DNA of 64,000 nt from Paraburkholderia sp. BL25I1N1. Its GTDB lineage: Bacteria; Pseudomonadota; Gammaproteobacteria; Burkholderiales; Burkholderiaceae. The notes beneath the pieces were generated by a model. It ran no database searches. It saw only the letters and a program-made list of their open reading frames with translations, and was not told the origin of the DNA. Below are positions 1 through 8,720 of this stretch, in pieces (the stretch's first letter is position 1; each line of letters starts with the position of its first letter). Both the position numbers and the translations under genes were made by a program. Location: positions 62,001 to 126,000 of the forward strand of contig NZ_PVZB01000017.1 of assembly GCF_003002025.1 (NCBI RefSeq), read 5' to 3'.

Positions 1-1006
1 GATACGTATCGTAGTGACGCGAGAACTCGTTACCGCGCAGAAAATTGGTGAACGTCATCGTCACCGACGCGTCGAGTCCTTCCACGTAATGCCACCAGCC
101 GATCGGCAAAAACAGCAACTCGCCGGGCGCGAGCGTGCATTCGATCAACTGCGCCTGGCGCATTGACGGGAAGCTGTCGTAGTCGATCGCCGCACCGTCC
201 ACCTGCGAATAGCAATGCAGATGGTTCGCCATATATGGCGTGTCCGACAACGGCACGAGTTTGATCTGTTTGCGGCCAATCACCTGAGCCATGAGGTTGT
301 TCGTCAAGTCGTGATGAAACGGCGTCTTTGTGCCGGCCGGTCCCATCCAGAAGAAACCCGTGTCGGGCGATGCAGCGTCGAGATATTCGTCGATTGACGG
401 CACGTCGGACCATAACGCCGCGAGCGCCGCGCGGTTGTGCGAGGTGTTATTGGCGGTCATATAGAAATCGTTAGTCGGCCCGCTCTGTTCGACGAGGTCG
501 ACATAGTCCGCAAAGCGCACCATGCGCCTGAGCCTAGGCTGATTGATTTCGTAGTTCGCGTCCGAATCGCGGCCGAACTGCACCTCCACTTCACGATCGC
601 CGCACCGCTCGCGAAAGTAGTCCCAATTCCACCGCGAACGTGCAGGCCAGACATCGAATGCGCCGGTAATGATCACCGGCCGGTTCTGAAAGTAGTACTG
701 CTCAAAGAACGCGTCGCGCGATAACCGTTCGCGCCGTTCGACCACACCGCTCGCCGCGCGCATGCGACTAAGTTCGCCGTACACCGACAAAATCCATTCG
801 CGCTTGCGCAAACGATTGCGCAGACGCGTTGCACCGTGAAAATAAGGACTTGCGAGCGCCGCGTCGATTTCCCGCGTGGCATCGGCCGCGTCGAAACCGT
901 GGCCGACCAGCGCGCCCTGCAAAGCAGATGACGGTGCGTCGAGCATCAAATTCTCGGCAATCCAGCGGCGCCACGCGTGGTCGAACGAACGGGTTACGGC
1001 AGTCAC
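1..1006 (-). CDS. Cupin-like (cupin_8/JmjC-type) domain protein, C-terminus cut by window edge
   Basis: The visible 335 residues read as a cupin_8/JmjC-fold protein, a family of Fe(II)/2-oxoglutarate-dependent oxygenases and hydroxylases. An HxD motif (H231, D233, in the stretch PFHHDLTNN) and a later H306 in GWWHYVEG match the expected metal triad. The N-terminal 100 residues are helical and basic. The GTG start follows a good ribosome site (GGGAGAGA) seven bases upstream. The stop lies beyond the left edge, so the length is unknown. The substrate cannot be told from sequence; small-molecule or protein hydroxylation are both possible. The family call is fairly sure, catalytic activity is inference. 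Confidence 0.8.
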   Translation of the reverse strand, partial: MTAVTRSFDHAWRRWIAENLMLDAPSSALQGALVGHGFDAADATREIDAALASPYFHGATRLRNRLRKREWILSVYGELSRMRAASGVVERRERLSRDAFFEQYYFQNRPVIITGAFDVWPARSRWNWDYFRERCGDREVEVQFGRDSDANYEINQPRLRRMVRFADYVDLVEQSGPTNDFYMTANNTSHNRAALAALWSDVPSIDEYLDAASPDTGFFWMGPAGTKTPFHHDLTNNLMAQVIGRKQIKLVPLSDTPYMANHLHCYSQVDGAAIDYDSFPSMRQAQLIECTLAPGELLFLPIGWWHYVEGLDASVTMTFTNFLRGNEFSRHYDTY

Positions 1007-1040
1007 GGCGCTCTCTCCCGACAATGCGGATCCGCAAAAG

Positions 1041-1077
1041 AAAAAAGCACGCGGACCTTGCGGCGCGCGTGCCTTTT
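1041..1077 (-). terminator. Rho-independent terminator after the branched-chain amino acid binding protein gene
   Basis: GCACGCG at 1047-1053 pairs with CGCGTGC at 1066-1072. Read on the minus strand the stem is followed by a run of T (1041-1046). It sits between the stop of the binding protein gene (1127) and the start of the cupin gene (1006), so the two are separate transcription units. Confidence 0.75.
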
Positions 1078-1126
1078 AAACCCTGCAACCGAAGACAGAC
1101 AACACGCTGCCTTCGATCACGGGTTT

Positions 1127-2272
1127 TTACATCTTCACTACGTCGAGCAGCGTCTTCTTGCCGGACTTGTAGTTGTACAGCGAGATCACGCCGTGCTGAA
1201 GGTCGCCCTTCGAGTCGAACGTGGTTTCACCGATCACACCCTTGTAATCCGTGCTCGGCATGGCTGCCAGGATCTTCGCCGGATCGGTCGAGTTGGCACG
1301 CTTCATTGCGTCGACGATGATGTACACAGCGTCATACGTGAACGGAGCGTAGATCTGGATCGGCTGACCGAAACGCTTCTGATACTTGGCGAGGAACGCC
1401 GAACCGCCAGCCATCTTCTCGAGCGCCATACCGGCCTCCGAGCAGACGATGTTGTCGGTTGCGTCGCCGGCCAGGTCCGACAGCTTGTCGGTACACACGC
1501 CGTCGCCTGCCAGCACCTTCGCGCGCAGGCCGAGCTGCTTGGCTTGCTTGGCGAACGGGCCGCCGGTGGCGTCCATGCCGCCGTACATGATCGCGTCCGG
1601 GTTTTCGCCCTTGATCTTCGTCAGAATCGCGCGGAAGTCGACAGCCTTGTCGTTCGTCGCATCATGCGACATCACGTTCAGGCCCAGCGACTTGGCGGTC
1701 TTTTCGAATTCGTTCGCCAGACCCTGGCCGTAAGCGGTCGAGTCGTCGACGATCGCGACGCTCTTCACTTTCAGACCCTTCGCTGCGTAGTTAGCCAGTG
1801 CCGGACCTTGTTGCGCATCGGTCGCGACGACGCGATACGTCGTCTTGAAACCTTGTTGCGTGTAGGCCGGGTTCGTTGCCGACGGCGAGATCTGCACGAT
1901 GCCTGCATCGCTATAGATCTTCGAAGCCGGAATCGACGTGCCCGAATTCAAGTGGCCAACCACTGCCACGACCTTGTCGTCGACCAGTTTCTGGGCGACT
2001 TGAGTTGCCGTGCGCGGGTCAGCTGCATCGTCTTGCGGATCGAGTTGCAGCGTGATTTTCTGGCCACCGATCGTCAGGCCCTTGGCGTTGATTTCTTCAA
2101 CTGCCAGGCGCGCGCCGTTTTCGTTGTCTTTACCCAGGTGAGCGATACCGCCAGTCAGCGGTGCAACGTGACCGATCTTGACGACCGTGTCGGCTGCAGC
2201 CGAAGTTGCCAACGTCGCGAACAGCATCGCCGCAGCGCTGATCGGCAACAGCTTTTGAATCTTGATGTTCAT
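1127..2272 (-). CDS. Branched-chain amino acid ABC transporter, periplasmic substrate-binding protein (LivK-like)
   Basis: A 381-residue periplasmic binding protein of the leucine/isoleucine/valine type. The N-terminus is a Sec signal peptide (about residues 1-27, basic MNIKIQK, hydrophobic core, SAAA-D cleavage). The mature start TVVKIGHVAPLTGG and the later DPQDDAADPRTA stretch are typical of the family. The ATG at 2272 has GGAG eight bases upstream; a longer in-frame extension upstream has no ribosome site and would bury the signal peptide. No permease or ATPase gene adjoins it, so it probably works with transporter parts encoded elsewhere. The exact ligand is not determinable. Confidence 0.9.
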   Translation of the reverse strand: MNIKIQKLLPISAAAMLFATLATSAAADTVVKIGHVAPLTGGIAHLGKDNENGARLAVEEINAKGLTIGGQKITLQLDPQDDAADPRTATQVAQKLVDDKVVAVVGHLNSGTSIPASKIYSDAGIVQISPSATNPAYTQQGFKTTYRVVATDAQQGPALANYAAKGLKVKSVAIVDDSTAYGQGLANEFEKTAKSLGLNVMSHDATNDKAVDFRAILTKIKGENPDAIMYGGMDATGGPFAKQAKQLGLRAKVLAGDGVCTDKLSDLAGDATDNIVCSEAGMALEKMAGGSAFLAKYQKRFGQPIQIYAPFTYDAVYIIVDAMKRANSTDPAKILAAMPSTDYKGVIGETTFDSKGDLQHGVISLYNYKSGKKTLLDVVKM

Positions 2273-2695
2273 GTAAGTCTCCAGTTTCGGTCCCAAAAAC
2301 AACGTAATCGCCCTGTGCCCCCGCTTCCCCAACACGTGTCGCTCAGTCCCGTGGACGACCACGCCGGTTGCATCGTTCATGCACTTGGCCAGCACGCTTA
2401 CCGGACTGTTTGTGGCAGGCGGCAAACCGTACTTGCGCGCAAGTGTAGGCCATCAAATTAATTTGTGGGGCTTTTTTGAGGAAGTGGGATGAACACTAAT
2501 AGCGTTTATCCAACAGGCGCCGATTCCGGCTGCAGAGAGTGACTGGAAAGCACCAGCCCATGCGGGTTTCCGCCAGGTGAGGCTTTCGTCTAACTGCACG
2601 GCCTAAAGCTTTTAGCGTGTTAAACCGTTAATCATCCGAATAGGCTTCGTGCTTGAAAAGGAGGCACGTCCGGACGCTGTCCGGATCGTGTCGAA
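2273..2695. other. Gene-free stretch between two minus-strand genes
   Basis: About 420 bases with no convincing gene. It must hold the promoter of the binding protein gene. The part at 2601-2640 is AT-richer and contains a CTAAAGCTTTTAG near-palindrome and GTTAAACCGTTAATC, which resembles a motif at 25823-25838. I could not fit the region to a known riboswitch. Confidence 0.5.
2655..2690 (-). terminator. Probable terminator of the nitronate monooxygenase gene
   Basis: CACGTCCGGA (2665-2674) pairs with TCCGGATCGTG (2680-2690) with one bulged base. On the minus strand the stem is followed by a pyrimidine-rich tail (CCTCCTTTTC). It lies five bases past the stop of the gene. Confidence 0.5.
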
Positions 2696-3799
2696 TCAGC
2701 GTTTGAACGCAGCGATGCGCGCGGTCGCCGCGCGCCATTCGTCTTCGAGTTGGCTCATCAGTTCGGCGGCGCCGATATCTTCGCGGCGGGCGCGGCCCAA
2801 AGGCGCGCCCTGGCCCGACCATAGGGAGAGATAGTCGCCGTTTTCCGCGCGGCTCGCGGTTTGCCGCAACTCCTGCGTCAACGCGTTCTGCACCGGATAC
2901 GGCGCGATCTTTTCAGCCGCTTCGCTCAAACGCTGCATCAACGGATTACGTATCCCGCGCGCATGGCGGCCGGTGATCGCGCGCGTGACCGAAGTCGACG
3001 TGTCGGACGTGGCGCGCACGCGGGTTTTCCATATCTGCGGAATCGCGCTCTCGTGACAGGTGAGAAACGCGGTGCCCATCACCGCGGCTTGCGCGCCGAG
3101 CGCGAGTGCGGCGACGATACCGCGGCCGTCCATGATGCCGCCGGCGGCGAGCACCGGCAGTCCGGTCGCGTCGACGAGTTGCGGCACGAGCGCCAGCGTG
3201 CCGACCAACGCATCTTCGAATGCGCCGATGAAGGTGCCGCGATGCGCGCCCGCCTCCGCCCCTTGCGCGACAATGGCATCGGCGCCCGCGTCGCGCCAGG
3301 CCACAGCTTCGGCGGCATGCGTCGCGGTGCCTATTACATATAGACCGTTGTCGTGCAGACGGGCGACATCGTCGGCCGGGAGCAAGCCGAATGTGAAGCT
3401 CGCCAGCGGCACGCGCAATTCGATCAGCATGTTCAGTTGCGCGCGAAAATCCGGCGCGTAGCGTGCGAGCGGAGCGCCCGGCGGCAAACCGAGATCGTGT
3501 CGCACGGGATCGATGGCTTCGAGCGCGGTACGCACGGTCGCTTCGTCCGGCGCAGCCGGTTCCAGCACGAACAGATTCACGCCGAACGGACGATCCGTCA
3601 GCGCGCGGATCGCCGCGACTTCGCTCGCGATCTTCTCGGGCGAGAGCGCCGCGCACGCCAGAAAGCCGAGACCGCCGGCGTTCGATACCGCGGCGACCAG
3701 CGCCGGCGTCGTCGCGCCGCCCGCCATCGGCGCCAGCACCACCGGCACGCGCAACCCGAACCGCTCGGCAAACGGCGTCACAAAACTGCCTTCACTCAT
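2696..3799 (-). CDS. Nitronate monooxygenase (2-nitropropane dioxygenase family)
   Basis: A 367-residue FMN-dependent TIM-barrel enzyme that oxidatively denitrifies alkyl nitronates such as propionate 3-nitronate. Family hallmarks visible are the N-terminal PVVLAPMAGG, the SNAGGLGFL glycine-rich turn, a central VAQGAEAGAHRG that holds the catalytic histidine region, and the phosphate-binding AAGGIMDGRG followed by LGAQAAVMGTAFL. The ATG at 3799 has AAAGGAG seven bases upstream; an upstream in-frame start (3820) has no such site. It is a single-gene unit, divergent from the dienelactone hydrolase. Confidence 0.9.
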   Translation of the reverse strand: MSEGSFVTPFAERFGLRVPVVLAPMAGGATTPALVAAVSNAGGLGFLACAALSPEKIASEVAAIRALTDRPFGVNLFVLEPAAPDEATVRTALEAIDPVRHDLGLPPGAPLARYAPDFRAQLNMLIELRVPLASFTFGLLPADDVARLHDNGLYVIGTATHAAEAVAWRDAGADAIVAQGAEAGAHRGTFIGAFEDALVGTLALVPQLVDATGLPVLAAGGIMDGRGIVAALALGAQAAVMGTAFLTCHESAIPQIWKTRVRATSDTSTSVTRAITGRHARGIRNPLMQRLSEAAEKIAPYPVQNALTQELRQTASRAENGDYLSLWSGQGAPLGRARREDIGAAELMSQLEDEWRAATARIAAFKR

Positions 3800-4052
3800 G
3801 ATGGACTCCTTTCCCGTCAATGCGCTGGCCGCATGAGCGAGCCAACACGCTTCAATGTACCGAGCCGGCCCGCGCGGGAAAAATGAATTATCGAGAACGT
3901 TTCAATCGCCTTACGAGATTTCAGCCTCACGGGGCCGCGCTGCGCAGCGTTTCTTTTGGTGGCAAACTGACCGCCCCGCTTCAGGCGTTCAGGCCTCTGG
4001 CCTTCACTCGGACCGACCTCGCGCAGCCGCGCGCGAGTCAATGGAGAGCAAC

Positions 4053-4751
4053 ATGAGCACCACTTCCCGATGGATCGACATTCCCGCTGGCAACGACAGT
4101 TTCGGCGGCTACCTGGCGTTGCCTAAAGGCGGCAAGGGACCGGCCGTCATCATCATTCAGGAAATTTTCGGCGTGAACAGCCATATCCGTTCGGTCGCGG
4201 ATCAGTACGCGCAAGACGGCTACGTGGCGCTTGCACCGGACGTGTTCTGGCGCGTGCAACCGCGCGTGGAATTGACGTACGACGGCGCCGATCGCGAGAA
4301 AGGCATCGAGCTGATGCAGAAGCTCAAGGTCCACGAAGCGGTGGCCGATATCGGCGCAGCCGCCGCCGCACTGCGCGCCATGCCGGAAGTGACCGGCAAG
4401 GTCGCGGCGATCGGCTTCTGCTTCGGTGGCCGGCTCGCGTATCTGGCCGCGGCGCAAGGCACGCTCGACGGCGCGGTCGCCTACTACGGCGGCGGCATCC
4501 AGAACCAGCTCGACGAAGCCGCGAAGATCAAGGTGCCCATGCAGTTCCACTACGGCGAACTCGACGCGCATATCCCGGTGTCGGCTGTCGGTGAGATTCA
4601 GGAACGCTTCGCCGGCCGCGCCGACGCCGAATTCCACATCTATCCGAACGCCGATCACGGCTTCAACTGTTCGGACCGCGCGTCGTATAACCAGCGCGCC
4701 GCTGCATTGGCGCACGGCCGGACGCTGACGTTCCTCGGCGAACGTCTGTAA
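4053..4751 (+). CDS. Dienelactone hydrolase family protein
   Basis: A 232-residue cytosolic alpha/beta hydrolase. The dienelactone hydrolase triad is complete: C123 in GFCFGG, D171 in GELDAHI and H202 in NADHGF. In chlorocatechol breakdown such enzymes open dienelactones to maleylacetate, but many chromosomal copies have other ester substrates, and no aromatic ring-cleavage gene is nearby, so the substrate is open. The ATG at 4053 follows GGAG by six bases; the reading frame extends upstream to 3855 without a credible start. A GC-rich leader of about 200 bases separates it from the divergent nitronate monooxygenase gene. Confidence 0.88.
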   Translation: MSTTSRWIDIPAGNDSFGGYLALPKGGKGPAVIIIQEIFGVNSHIRSVADQYAQDGYVALAPDVFWRVQPRVELTYDGADREKGIELMQKLKVHEAVADIGAAAAALRAMPEVTGKVAAIGFCFGGRLAYLAAAQGTLDGAVAYYGGGIQNQLDEAAKIKVPMQFHYGELDAHIPVSAVGEIQERFAGRADAEFHIYPNADHGFNCSDRASYNQRAAALAHGRTLTFLGERL

Positions 4752-4805
4752 AGCGCGGTTCTGGAGGCGTGCTCGTGTGCGCCGCCAGTCGCGTCGATTG
4801 ATTGC

Positions 4806-4828
4806 GCGCACCCAGTGCGCTTTTTTCT
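4806..4828 (+). terminator. Rho-independent terminator after dienelactone hydrolase
   Basis: GCGCA (4806-4810) and TGCGC (4816-4820) form a short stem followed directly by six T (4821-4826), about 55 bases past the stop codon. Confidence 0.55.
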
Positions 4829-5015
4829 GGGCGCTTTGCATTGGCGCAAGTAACTCGCGCGCGTAACTCAGTTACTCTCTCGAAGACGGCATTTCAGCGG
4901 CACGCCGTTTTTCCCTGTACGGCGATCAATCCGGGCGACGGCAATTCGCCGCGCGCTTCATCGTGCGCATGGACCGCCGGCCGATTCAATACTCGATAGC
5001 GAGGGCTCCTTCGTC

Positions 5016-6536
5016 GTGCATTCAGACTATCTCGCCCATGACGCCACCGGCCTCGCCGAACTGGTACGCAAGCGCGAAGCAAGCGCGCGCGAGTTGCTCG
5101 ACATCGCGATTTCACGCACGGAAGCCGTCAATCCCGCGATCAATGCGATTGTCCTGAAGGACTACGATGCAGCCCGTCAACGCGCTTCGCGCGACGACGC
5201 GAGCCGGGCGAACGGCGCAGACAACGCCGATGGCGTCAGCGCGCAAACCGCGCTGGCCGGCGTGCCTTATCTGATCAAAGACCTCGGCGCGCCGGTTGCC
5301 GGACTGCGCATGGCCATGGGCAGCCGCCACTACCGTCATTTCATTCCCACCGAAGACGCGCCCGTGGTCGCGCTGGCAAAAGCGGCCGGCCTCAACATCT
5401 TCGCCAAGACCAGCACGTCCGAACTCGGCCAGATGCCTTATACGGAGCCCGAACTGTTCGGCGCATGCCGCAATCCGTGGAATCTCGACCATACGCCTGG
5501 CGGCTCGAGCGGCGGCGCGGCGGCGGCGGTTGCCGCGGGTATCGTGCCGCTCGCGCATGCGTCGGACGGCGGCGGGTCGATCCGCATTCCCGCGTCGTGC
5601 TGCGGACTTTTCGGGCTCAAACCATCGCGCGGACGCGTACCGCGTACGACTGCGGTGGTGGCAGCCGGTGAACTCGGCGTCGATCATGCGGTGTCGCGCA
5701 GCGTGCGCGACAGTGCGTTGCTGCTCGATCTGCTTGGCGGGAATGTCGACCGGCCGCTCGGCGCGCCGGGCACGTTTCTGAGCGCGAGCCGCGAGACGTG
5801 CAAGCCGCTGAATATTGCGTACGTCACCGAGCCGATGCTGGCGCCGTCGCTTTCCGCCGACGCGCGCGCCGCGCTCGACGATGCCGCGCAACTCGCCAGT
5901 TCGCTCGGCCATAACATCGAACCGGTATCGCTCGGCATTGACTTCGCGGCGGTTCGTCATGCGTTCCTCACGCTCTGGTCCGTCACGGCAGAAGACCTGG
6001 TGTTGAACGCCGAGCGCATTAGCGGCCGCAAACCGCTGCGCGCCGAGTTCGAAATTTCGACATGGACGATGGCGCATGTGGGACGCAAGCTCGGCGAACG
6101 CGGCCTGCCCGCCGCGCTGGAAGAACAGCGTCGCATCACCGAACGGCTCACCGATCTGCTGAATCGCTACGACGTGATTCTGTGCGCCACGCTCGCCGCG
6201 CCACCGATCAAGATCGGCGAGATGCAACCCACTTCGGCGGAGCGGATGCAGATGCGCGCCGTCACCACCATGCCGCTCGAAGCACTGTTAAAGAAGGTGC
6301 TGTCGGAAGCGTCGAACAAGGCGTTTACGTGGGCAGGTTGCACGGAATTGTTCAATCTGAGCGGCCAGCCGGCCATGTCGGTGCCACTTTACTGGAATGC
6401 GCGCGGGTTGCCGATCGGCGTGCAATTCGCGGCGCGCGTCGGCGGTGATGCGACGCTTCTGCGTCTGGCAGCGCAACTCGAAATGGCACGACCGTGGTTC
6501 GACAAACGGCCGCCGTTGATACAGGCGCGCAACTAG
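5016..6536 (+). CDS. Amidase (amidase signature family)
   Basis: A 506-residue amidase signature hydrolase acting on carbon-nitrogen bonds of amides. The Ser-cisSer-Lys triad is complete: K88 in YLIKDL, S164 in GGSSGG and nucleophile S188 in GGGSIRIPAS; the spacing of 24 residues between the serines matches the family. There is no signal peptide, so it is cytosolic. The start is GTG at 5016, with only a weak GAGGG-like site ten bases upstream. The closest description is an AtzF/GatA-like amidase of unknown substrate; it is not part of a gatCAB cluster. It converges on the MFS gene at 6631. Confidence 0.88.
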   Translation: MHSDYLAHDATGLAELVRKREASARELLDIAISRTEAVNPAINAIVLKDYDAARQRASRDDASRANGADNADGVSAQTALAGVPYLIKDLGAPVAGLRMAMGSRHYRHFIPTEDAPVVALAKAAGLNIFAKTSTSELGQMPYTEPELFGACRNPWNLDHTPGGSSGGAAAAVAAGIVPLAHASDGGGSIRIPASCCGLFGLKPSRGRVPRTTAVVAAGELGVDHAVSRSVRDSALLLDLLGGNVDRPLGAPGTFLSASRETCKPLNIAYVTEPMLAPSLSADARAALDDAAQLASSLGHNIEPVSLGIDFAAVRHAFLTLWSVTAEDLVLNAERISGRKPLRAEFEISTWTMAHVGRKLGERGLPAALEEQRRITERLTDLLNRYDVILCATLAAPPIKIGEMQPTSAERMQMRAVTTMPLEALLKKVLSEASNKAFTWAGCTELFNLSGQPAMSVPLYWNARGLPIGVQFAARVGGDATLLRLAAQLEMARPWFDKRPPLIQARN

Positions 6537-6593
6537 ACGAAGCAACTGGCGGCGGCGAAAGAATGTGTCGTGGCGAAGTGACTCAGAGAACCG

Positions 6594-6611
6594 GGCACCG
6601 GCGTCGGTGCC
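6594..6611. terminator. Hairpin between convergent amidase and MFS genes
   Basis: GGCACCG (6594-6600) and CGGTGCC (6605-6611) form a perfect 7-bp stem with a 4-base loop in the 94-base gap between two convergent genes. There is no long T run on either side, so termination is inferred from position. Confidence 0.35.
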
Positions 6612-6630
6612 TGCCTTATCGCGCCGCCGT

Positions 6631-7923
6631 TCAGGCCGGTTTGCGATGCGCGTCGAGATCCGCGTGGCGCTTGCCCGGAATGCAGGCCACCGCGACGATC
6701 GACAGCGCCAGTCCGCCCATCACGTAGTAAGTCGGCGCGAGCGGCGAACCGGTGGCGTCGATCAGCCACGTCACGACAAACGGCCCGAAGCCGCCGAACA
6801 CCATCACCGCGATGTTGTAGGCGAGCGATAAGCCGGTCGAGCGGACGTTCGCCGGAAACAACTCCGCGATCAGCGCGCCGAACGGTCCGTAATAGCCGGA
6901 CAGCGTGATCGACAGCAGCGCCTGCACGAGAATCAGTTTCGACACGCTCGGCTCCGCCGCGAGCCACGCAAACAGCGGATAAATGATCACGAGCGTAATC
7001 ACCAGCGACCACAGCGACAGCCCCTTGCGTCCGATCCTGTCAGACCATGCGCCGGCCAATGGCGACAGCACCGTCAACAGCAGATTGCCGACGATCACCG
7101 CGTAAAAAGATTGCGCGTAGGGCAGCTTCAGCTGATTGACCGCGAAGGTGGGGAGATAGCTGATCAGCACGTAAATCGTCACCGTGAGTGCGATGACCGA
7201 GCCGAGTCCGCAGAGCACGTCGCGGGTGTGAGTCTTGAAGACTTCGCCGAGCGTCGCGCGCCGCGCGGTTTTTTGCGCGAGCAGAAACGCTTCCGAATCG
7301 GCGAGATGCCGGCGGATGTAGATGCCGATCGGCCCGATGATCAAACCCAGAATGAACGGCACGCGCCAGCCCCAGGATTTCAACGCCTCGGGCGACAGTC
7401 CGCGCGTGATCAAGGCGCCCACCAGCGCGCCGAGCAGCAGCGCCGCCGCCTGGCTTGCCATCTGCCAACTGCCGTAAAAGCCGCGCTTCGAAAACGGCGC
7501 CGCTTCGATCAGCAACGCCGTCGAACTGCCGAATTCACCGCCGGCGGAAAAGCCTTGCAGCGAACGTCCGATTACGATCATCAACGGAGCGCCGATGCCG
7601 ATCGCCGAATACGGCGGTGCGATCGCCAGCACCAGAATGCCGAGTGTCATCAGTGCGATGACGAGTGACAACGCTGCTTTGCGTCCCGCGCGATCCGCAT
7701 AGAGTCCGAGTACGATGCCGCCGATCGGCCGCATGACGAAGGCGACGCCGAACGTCGCGGTGGCGAGGAGCAACGACGAATAGTCGCTGCCGGCCGGGAA
7801 GAACAACTGGGCGATCACCACCGTCAGAAAACCGAACACGGTGAAGTCGTACCACTCGAGTGCATTGCCGATCACAGCCGCGACGACGGCTCGCGTATGA
7901 AGGCTCCTTGACGCTGGTCTCAT
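6631..7923 (-). CDS. MFS transporter, metabolite:H+ symporter (MHS) type
   Basis: A 430-residue inner-membrane carrier with twelve predicted membrane segments. The first helix VIGNALEWYDFTVFGFL, the loop GLYADRAGRKAAL and the SLQGFSAGGEFG segment are hallmarks of the MHS branch (ProP, KgtP, citrate and dicarboxylate carriers). Substrates of the branch are organic acids, betaines or osmolytes; the exact one is not visible. The ATG at 7923 has GGAGAT seven bases upstream. It stands alone; a strong terminator separates it from the HiPIP gene upstream. Confidence 0.9.
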   Translation of the reverse strand: MRPASRSLHTRAVVAAVIGNALEWYDFTVFGFLTVVIAQLFFPAGSDYSSLLLATATFGVAFVMRPIGGIVLGLYADRAGRKAALSLVIALMTLGILVLAIAPPYSAIGIGAPLMIVIGRSLQGFSAGGEFGSSTALLIEAAPFSKRGFYGSWQMASQAAALLLGALVGALITRGLSPEALKSWGWRVPFILGLIIGPIGIYIRRHLADSEAFLLAQKTARRATLGEVFKTHTRDVLCGLGSVIALTVTIYVLISYLPTFAVNQLKLPYAQSFYAVIVGNLLLTVLSPLAGAWSDRIGRKGLSLWSLVITLVIIYPLFAWLAAEPSVSKLILVQALLSITLSGYYGPFGALIAELFPANVRSTGLSLAYNIAVMVFGGFGPFVVTWLIDATGSPLAPTYYVMGGLALSIVAVACIPGKRHADLDAHRKPA

Positions 7924-8060
7924 TCGGATCTCCAGCCTGCCAAAAGTATCCTGTAGTGCGTCGTTTTAGTGCAATGCCGTGTTAGCGCGAGCGAGAAAAA
8001 GAGCGCGAGCCGTAGAGGTCGCATTGGAGTGTAAAGAGCGCATAGGCGGTTTTCAAGCAG

Positions 8061-8096
8061 CAAAAAGACGTCTGCCGCGCGAGGTGGCAGACGTCT
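8061..8096 (-). terminator. Strong Rho-independent terminator after the HiPIP gene
   Basis: AGACGTCTGCC (8066-8076) and GGCAGACGTCT (8086-8096) form a perfect 11-bp stem. On the minus strand it is followed by five T. It ends the HiPIP transcript before the MFS gene. Confidence 0.85.
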
Positions 8097-8177
8097 GAAT
8101 GATGGGACCTTGAATGCGCGCTGTGATGTTGCGGCGCATTTCGCGCAACACGAAGTGCGCGTGCGGCTGATGGGTAA

Positions 8178-8489
8178 TCAGGCCTTCTTGTTATATGCGC
8201 TGCACCAACCCTTGCTCGCGACCTGCTTGCCGGCGAACATCGGGCAGCCGGCATAGGCGTCAGTCGGCTTGCCCTGGTAGAAGCTGCAGTTGCCGCAGTC
8301 CTGACCTGCTGCGTATTTGGCGAACTTCGCCTTGTCCACTTTCGCGGCGTCTTCCTTGTAGCCGAGTGCTTGCGCGGTCGGATCGGTTTCGGAAACTTTC
8401 GGTGCGTCGGCGAACGCCTGGCGCGACAGCGCAAAGGTGGATGCAACGCCAATGCTGGTGATCAAGAATGTACGACGGGAAGGTTTCAT
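8178..8489 (-). CDS. High-potential iron-sulfur protein (HiPIP), Tat-exported
   Basis: A 103-residue periplasmic electron carrier with one [4Fe-4S] cluster. The N-terminus carries a twin-arginine signal (SRRTFLI at residues 4-10, then a hydrophobic stretch to AFA at 27). The four cluster cysteines are C65, C68, C82 and C96 in the HiPIP spacing CxxC, GCPMF, GWCSAY. HiPIPs ferry electrons between the bc1 complex and terminal oxidases or other acceptors. The start at 8489 opens directly on the signal peptide. It is flanked by a terminator downstream and forms a single-gene unit. Confidence 0.95.
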   Translation of the reverse strand: MKPSRRTFLITSIGVASTFALSRQAFADAPKVSETDPTAQALGYKEDAAKVDKAKFAKYAAGQDCGNCSFYQGKPTDAYAGCPMFAGKQVASKGWCSAYNKKA

Positions 8490-8720
8490 GGGGACTCACT
8501 CCATTTATATTGAACTGATCGCCGTTCTGGTGACAGCGGTCCCCAAGGATAGCAATGAAGCCGTCGCGCGTGACGGTCCAAATGATAGAGATAAGCGAAT
8601 TGGTACGACCGCGCGGCTGAATGTCGCGCGGAATGCGAATCGATCGCAGACGAGGTGAGCGCTGGCGGTGAAGCGCGCGATGCGCGAACCGCGCGCTCGC
8701 AGCGAGACTGTCGCTGTGGA

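Noticed and set aside
977..2461. 494-codon open frame on the plus strand
   Set aside because: It lies antisense to the binding-protein gene, which has a signal peptide, ribosome site and clear family signatures. The plus-strand product is His/Arg/Val-rich, typical of the shadow of a GC-rich gene.
2500..2625. Possible riboswitch between the nitronate monooxygenase and binding-protein genes
   Set aside because: Small stems can be drawn on either strand, but none matched the conserved cores of glycine, TPP or cobalamin riboswitches as I know them.
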